NCBI RefSeq assembly: GCF_000189535.1
Contig: NC_015145.1
Coordinates: 1,240,001-1,304,000 of the forward strand
Length of the DNA: 64,000 nt
From: Pseudarthrobacter phenanthrenivorans Sphe3
Lineage (GTDB): Bacteria > Actinomycetota > Actinomycetes > Actinomycetales > Micrococcaceae
Reading direction: 5' to 3'
Under the pieces are notes generated by a model. It saw only the letters and a list, made by a program, of their open reading frames with translations. It made no database searches and was not told the DNA's origin. The position numbers and the translations under genes are program-made. Shown in pieces: positions 60,066 to 64,000 of this stretch (position 1 is the first letter of the stretch; each line of letters opens with the position of its first letter).

Positions 60066-61565
60066 GTGACTGTCACTGCACAGCCGGCCGTTTCCGCAGA
60101 CCGCGAAAGCGCCCTTCTGGCCACTGTTCCTACAGGCCTGCTCATCAACGGCGAATGGCGGGACGCCGCCTCAGGGAAGACCTTCGACGTCGAAGACCCC
60201 GCCACCGGGAACGTCCTGCTCAGCATTGCTGACGCCGGCGCCGAGGACGGAAAGGCTGCCCTGGACGCTGCCGCAGCAGCCCAGGAGTCCTGGGCAAAGG
60301 TCCCGCCGCGGGAACGCGGCGAGATCCTCCGCCGTGCTTTCGAACTCGTCACCGAACGTGCCGAGGACTTCGCGCTCCTGATGACCATGGAAATGGGCAA
60401 GCCCTTGGCTGAAGCCCGCGGCGAGGTCACCTATGGTGCCGAGTTCCTGCGCTGGTTCTCCGAGGAAGCCGTCCGCGCGTTCGGCCGGTACTCGGTGTCC
60501 CCGGACGGCAAGTCCCGGTTGCTGGTGACCAAGAAGCCGGTGGGCCCGTGCCTGCTGATCACGCCGTGGAACTTCCCGCTGGCCATGGCCACCCGCAAGA
60601 TCGCCCCGGCAGTTGCTGCCGGCTGCACCATGGTCCTGAAGTCGGCGAACCTGACCCCGCTGACCTCCCAGCTGTTCGCCGCCGTCATGATGGAAGCGGG
60701 CCTGCCGGCGGGTGTCCTGAACGTGATCCCCACGTCCACTGCAGGTGCCACCACCGGGCCGCTGATCAAGGACTCCCGGTTGCGGAAGCTCTCCTTTACC
60801 GGCTCCACCGAGGTGGGCCGCCGGCTGCTGGCCGACGCGTCCGATACTGTCCTGCGCACCTCCATGGAGCTCGGCGGCAACGCACCGTTCCTGGTGTTCG
60901 AGGACGCCGACCTGGATGCCGCCGTGGCCGGGGCCATGCTCGCGAAACTCCGCAATATGGGCGAGGCCTGCACCGCTGCCAACCGCTTCATCGTGCATGA
61001 ATCCGTGGCGGCGGAGTTCGCGGAGAAGTTCGCCGCGAAGATGAAGGAAATGACCACCGCCCGCGGCACCGAGCCGGAGTCCAAGGTGGGTCCGCTGATT
61101 GACGCGAAGAGCCGCGACAAGGTCCATGAACTGGTGTCCGACGCCGTAGCCTCCGGCGCGAAGGCCGTCCTGGGCGGCGGACCGGTGGAGGGCCCCGGCT
61201 ACTTCTACCAGCCCACCATCCTCTCGGGTGTCACCGAAGGCACCCGGATCCTGTCCGAGGAGATCTTCGGGCCCGTGGCACCGATCATCACTTTCAGCAG
61301 CGAAGACGACGCCGTGCGGCTTGCCAACAACACCGAATACGGCCTGGTGGCCTACGTCTTCACCAAGGACCTGAACCGCGGCATCCGGATGGGCGAAAAA
61401 CTCGAAACCGGCATGCTCGGCCTGAACGCAGGCGTGATTTCCAACGCCGCGGCCCCCTTCGGCGGCGTCAAGCAGTCCGGCCTGGGCCGCGAAGGCGGTC
61501 TCGAAGGCATCGAGGAATACCTGTACACGCAGTACATCGGCATCGCCGACCCCTACGCCGGATAA
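60066..61565 (+). CDS. gabD: NAD(P)-dependent succinate-semialdehyde dehydrogenase
   Basis: 499 residues, aldehyde dehydrogenase superfamily. Landmarks: LINGEWRDAASGKTFDVEDP, the coenzyme region ITPWNFPLAMATRKIAPAVA, FTGSTEVGRRLL, the catalytic Glu in MELGGNAPFLVFEDADLD, the catalytic Cys in GEACTAANRFIV, and EEIFGPVAPI. Best match in style is GabD-type SSADH, which oxidises succinate semialdehyde to succinate in GABA breakdown; other aldehyde substrates cannot be excluded. AAGGGAG lies before the GTG. The preceding 200-base gap holds a small hairpin (59891-59909) but no clear promoter. Confidence 0.9.
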   Translation: MTVTAQPAVSADRESALLATVPTGLLINGEWRDAASGKTFDVEDPATGNVLLSIADAGAEDGKAALDAAAAAQESWAKVPPRERGEILRRAFELVTERAEDFALLMTMEMGKPLAEARGEVTYGAEFLRWFSEEAVRAFGRYSVSPDGKSRLLVTKKPVGPCLLITPWNFPLAMATRKIAPAVAAGCTMVLKSANLTPLTSQLFAAVMMEAGLPAGVLNVIPTSTAGATTGPLIKDSRLRKLSFTGSTEVGRRLLADASDTVLRTSMELGGNAPFLVFEDADLDAAVAGAMLAKLRNMGEACTAANRFIVHESVAAEFAEKFAAKMKEMTTARGTEPESKVGPLIDAKSRDKVHELVSDAVASGAKAVLGGGPVEGPGYFYQPTILSGVTEGTRILSEEIFGPVAPIITFSSEDDAVRLANNTEYGLVAYVFTKDLNRGIRMGEKLETGMLGLNAGVISNAAAPFGGVKQSGLGREGGLEGIEEYLYTQYIGIADPYAG

Positions 61566-61600
61566 CGCTTGGACGCGTAGCCTGCGCTGCCTGCGGCAGG

Positions 61601-64000
61601 TCAGCCGCCGCTTTGCCGCCGAACGCCGTCGCGCACTCCATGCCTGGAAGAACCGGGCCACGAGTGGGCGGCGGCTTTCGCCGTCCTGTGCAGGATGCTT
61701 CCGGCAGCGCGGAACGGCGCGGCAAGGAGCCTGCCCAGCCGCCCCATGACTGACGCCGGGACCCAGGCCGCCTGGACCCGCCGGGCGAGGGGAGCGTTTG
61801 CCCGCAGGGACTGCTCCACTGCCGTGATTCGTCCTGCCATCTCGCCGGGATCGCGGTTGGCAGCGACGGAGGTCCCGCCCTCTTTTACCGGTGCCGGGCC
61901 GGGGAGGGGCGGACGGCCGTAGCTGTGGCGCTCGAAGTCCGCGGTAAGGGCCAGGACCGCCTGGTGGGCGGCCTGGTCCAGCCCGTCCGGTTCCCCCAGC
62001 ACAGTGCCGCGGAGCCGTGACGAGTAGGTCCTCGCGGTCTCGCTGGGGTCCGGTGGCAGGCCATAGTCGTTTCCCAGGTCCTGCAGCTCCAGCCAGGCCA
62101 GCGGCACGGCGTTCGCGGTTTCCCTCGGCCGGAGGCGCCGCGCCCGGATGCCCGCGCGCACCAGGCGCGGAGCGGCCAGCAGGAGCGCGGTGCCAAGGAC
62201 ACCGCCGGCGCCGAGCAGCACAGGCATCAGCTGCACGCCCGTGTCCGTGCTTCCACCGGTACCCGGGGCGGGCAGCGGCGTGGCGCTGGGAGCCGGAGCA
62301 GGGGCCGGAGTGGCGTCAGGGATCACGTCCTGGTTGTTATCCAGCGCATCAGGGGCTGCGGACGCCGATGCTTCCGTGGCGTAATCCGGAACCACGCCGC
62401 GCGACGGAGTAGGTTCGAAGGGCACCCAGCCCAGCCCCTGGAAGTACAGTTCGGGCCACGCGTGGGCATCACGGGCGTCCACTTCGTACTCCGGCAGTTC
62501 CCCCTGGCCGGCCACAGAAACCGTTGCGCCGGTGAGCCTGCCCGGCGCATACCCCACCGCGATCCTGCTTGGAATCCCCTCCAGCCGTGCCATGACCGCC
62601 ATCGCGGATGCGTAGTGGATGCAGTAGCCGCTCTTCTGTTCCAGGAAGTCTGCCAACACGGAGAGGCCGTTGCCGTCGTAGCCGCCTTGGACCGGTGACT
62701 GCAGCGAATAGGTGAACTCCGCGGACCGCAGGTACTTCTGGATGGCCATCGCCTTCTGGTAGGGCGTGCCTTCACCCGCTACTGTGTCGGCGGTGGTGCG
62801 GACTATTCCGGGAACGTTGCCGGGGATCCTGGTGAAGTCGTCCGGGATGCCCTGGACAGGGGCCGAGGACTGCGCCAGGAGCGCCGCTGTCAGTTTGGGT
62901 GCCGACGATGTGACCAGGTACTCCTGCCGGCGGGAGGTGGTGGTATCGGAACCCTTGATGCTCAACGTGGCAGGGTCCCAGCTCCACTGCCCGCTGAGGC
63001 CCCGGACGGACTCCGGGGCGTAGGGCGCTGGAAGGTAGGGGCTGTTGAAGCTTCCTGCGTCAACGGCCGTGACCAGCCGCAGCTGCTCGTCCGCCAGGAC
63101 CGTGTACCCGGGATCAATCCGGCCGCCCATCGGCACCCGGGAGGCGTCCCGGTCGTCGGGGCCCCAGGATTCGCCGTCGAAGTGGTCCACTGTGACGGAG
63201 CGCAGGTACAACGGGGTGGGGGCATTGGTGGCATAGGTGATGCGCCCGCTTCCGTCAGGTGTCCGGAGGCTGTTGCCAAGGGTAATCATGGGGTTGAGGC
63301 CCGAGGATGTGCCCCACGGATTGAGCCGCGAACCCTGCGGGAACGTGCCCTGGTCGAACCCGGGAATGGCCAGGGGGAGCACCAGGGTGGCGGCCAGTGC
63401 AACAGATCCGGTGAGGACAGCACGCCTCGTCTGGCCCGGGCTGCGTGCTGAATCCGTTTGAAGCCGGGGATCGGGGACAAACCACTGGCTGCAGCCGAGG
63501 ATCATCAGGTAGCCGGCCACGGTGGCGGCGAATCCCCAGAAGCCCACGCTTTGCGGCTTAATCATGGCCGGGACAACCAGGATGGCCAGGAGGCCCACAC
63601 CAGTGGCGGCAGGCATGCCGAGCGGCAGGGCGAGTGCGTCCACCAGGATGACCGCCAGGCCAAGGACAGCGCAGACCACCATGACGATTCCCACGTTGGG
63701 CGCCACGGGGGCGGTTTCGGAAAGCACGGTTTCGCTCGCGCGCCGGATCAGGCGGTCAAGGTCGGCCAGGGTGCTGCCAGTGGGAATCACGCCCGCGATG
63801 CTGGATCCGCGGAAGAAGGTCAGGGTAAGGATGGCCCCCAGGGAAAGGAAACCGCCCGCCGTGACCAGGAGGGGCTGGGCGCGCAGGGCACGAAGGGCAG
63901 CCAGGGTGAAGCAGACCGCCAGGACGGTGGTCAAGACAGGCCAGTACCAGCCCCATCCCCGGAGCACGCCGTTCAGAGAAAGGGCGGCACCGGCGACAGC
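61601..64000 (-). CDS. Transglutaminase-like membrane protein (TgpA/DUF3488-DUF4129), 5' end outside window
   Basis: 799 codons visible; the frame stays open to the right edge, reading AVAGAALSLNGVLRGWGWYW, so the GTG at 63967 is not the true start. Several hydrophobic segments lie in the N-terminal DUF3488 part, followed by an extracytoplasmic transglutaminase core: YCIHYASAMAVMARLEGIPSR-type motif with the catalytic Cys, the His in ARDAHAWPELYF and the acidic residue after it (VPFEPTPSRG). A transmembrane helix follows (about 615-640 of the visible part), then a DUF4129-like cytoplasmic tail. Such genes accompany MoxR and DUF58 genes; here those would lie outside the window. Confidence 0.9.
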   Translation of the reverse strand, partial: AVAGAALSLNGVLRGWGWYWPVLTTVLAVCFTLAALRALRAQPLLVTAGGFLSLGAILTLTFFRGSSIAGVIPTGSTLADLDRLIRRASETVLSETAPVAPNVGIVMVVCAVLGLAVILVDALALPLGMPAATGVGLLAILVVPAMIKPQSVGFWGFAATVAGYLMILGCSQWFVPDPRLQTDSARSPGQTRRAVLTGSVALAATLVLPLAIPGFDQGTFPQGSRLNPWGTSSGLNPMITLGNSLRTPDGSGRITYATNAPTPLYLRSVTVDHFDGESWGPDDRDASRVPMGGRIDPGYTVLADEQLRLVTAVDAGSFNSPYLPAPYAPESVRGLSGQWSWDPATLSIKGSDTTTSRRQEYLVTSSAPKLTAALLAQSSAPVQGIPDDFTRIPGNVPGIVRTTADTVAGEGTPYQKAMAIQKYLRSAEFTYSLQSPVQGGYDGNGLSVLADFLEQKSGYCIHYASAMAVMARLEGIPSRIAVGYAPGRLTGATVSVAGQGELPEYEVDARDAHAWPELYFQGLGWVPFEPTPSRGVVPDYATEASASAAPDALDNNQDVIPDATPAPAPAPSATPLPAPGTGGSTDTGVQLMPVLLGAGGVLGTALLLAAPRLVRAGIRARRLRPRETANAVPLAWLELQDLGNDYGLPPDPSETARTYSSRLRGTVLGEPDGLDQAAHQAVLALTADFERHSYGRPPLPGPAPVKEGGTSVAANRDPGEMAGRITAVEQSLRANAPLARRVQAAWVPASVMGRLGRLLAAPFRAAGSILHRTAKAAAHSWPGSSRHGVRDGVRRQSGG

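Overview
The window is high-GC actinobacterial chromosome. WhiB, mycothiol S-conjugate amidase (Mca), a mycosin-type protease, FtsB/DUF501/Ppx, DUF3499, DUF4307, DUF4245, TIGR03089 and DUF5719 genes, together with the codon usage and gene order, fit the Micrococcaceae (Arthrobacter/Pseudarthrobacter type). There is no insertion sequence, prophage, CRISPR array or rRNA. Nearly everything is conserved core genome, and several blocks match the Mycobacterium tuberculosis order as I remember it: eno-divIC-DUF501-ppx; greA-DUF4307-mca-small membrane protein-hemolysin III-short isoprenyl transferase-PhoH; fum-glpX-DUF4245; manA...LCP-TIGR03089...purE-purK-GtrA with whiB2, the zincin-like gene and DUF3499; and pmt-rsmI.

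Layout. 1-7.1 kb: 3' end of mazG, enolase, divisome protein FtsB, DUF501, exopolyphosphatase, an orphan mycosin, and type II NADH dehydrogenase behind a near-consensus Rex operator. 7.2-14.4 kb: an ACT-GNAT fusion, an unusual UAA-anticodon tRNA, and a branched-chain amino-acid-type ABC importer (livK convergent with livHMGF) whose LivH carries a secreted beta-sandwich domain. 14.4-22 kb: YccA/Bax-inhibitor protein with PYGQ repeats, Leloir galactose genes galT-galK with a divergent epimerase, an AI-2E exporter, threonine deaminase and a rhomboid protease. 22-30.4 kb: greA, DUF4307, mca, hemolysin III, isoprenyl transferase, PIN-PhoH, a GNAT, a conserved unknown and a prepilin peptidase. 30.5-40.5 kb: fumarase, carbonic anhydrase, DUF4245, GlpX, a FemAB-type transferase, ManA, an LCP ligase, PurE and PurK. 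40.6-50.9 kb: GtrA, TIGR03089, WhiB2-like regulator, a large membrane glycosyltransferase broken by a frameshift, DUF5719, zincin-like protein, DUF3499, Trm112 and SAH hydrolase. 51-64 kb: L,D-transpeptidase, RDD, SpoIIM, TIGR01906, acyl-CoA ligase, protein O-mannosyltransferase, RsmI, succinate-semialdehyde dehydrogenase and a transglutaminase-like membrane protein cut by the window edge.

Functionally the window is rich in cell-envelope genes (FtsB, FemAB-like, LCP, YkuD, PMT, isoprenyl transferase, ManA, GtrA, GT2) and central metabolism (Eno, Fum, GlpX, NDH-2, Ahc). A recurring signal is a TANNNT hexamer exactly 6 or 7 bases before the start codon, without a Shine-Dalgarno sequence, at about sixteen genes. 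This points to widespread leaderless transcription, and I used it to choose several starts. The most interesting observations are the Rex operator on ndh, two CRP-like operators, the class-I-shaped tRNA with anticodon UAA, the frameshifted glycosyltransferase with a TGATG restart and a UUA codon, the LivH fusion, a 23-codon ORF with a strong ribosome-binding site ahead of phoH, and a palindromic operator overlapping the hemolysin III promoter. I see no clearly new multi-gene system.
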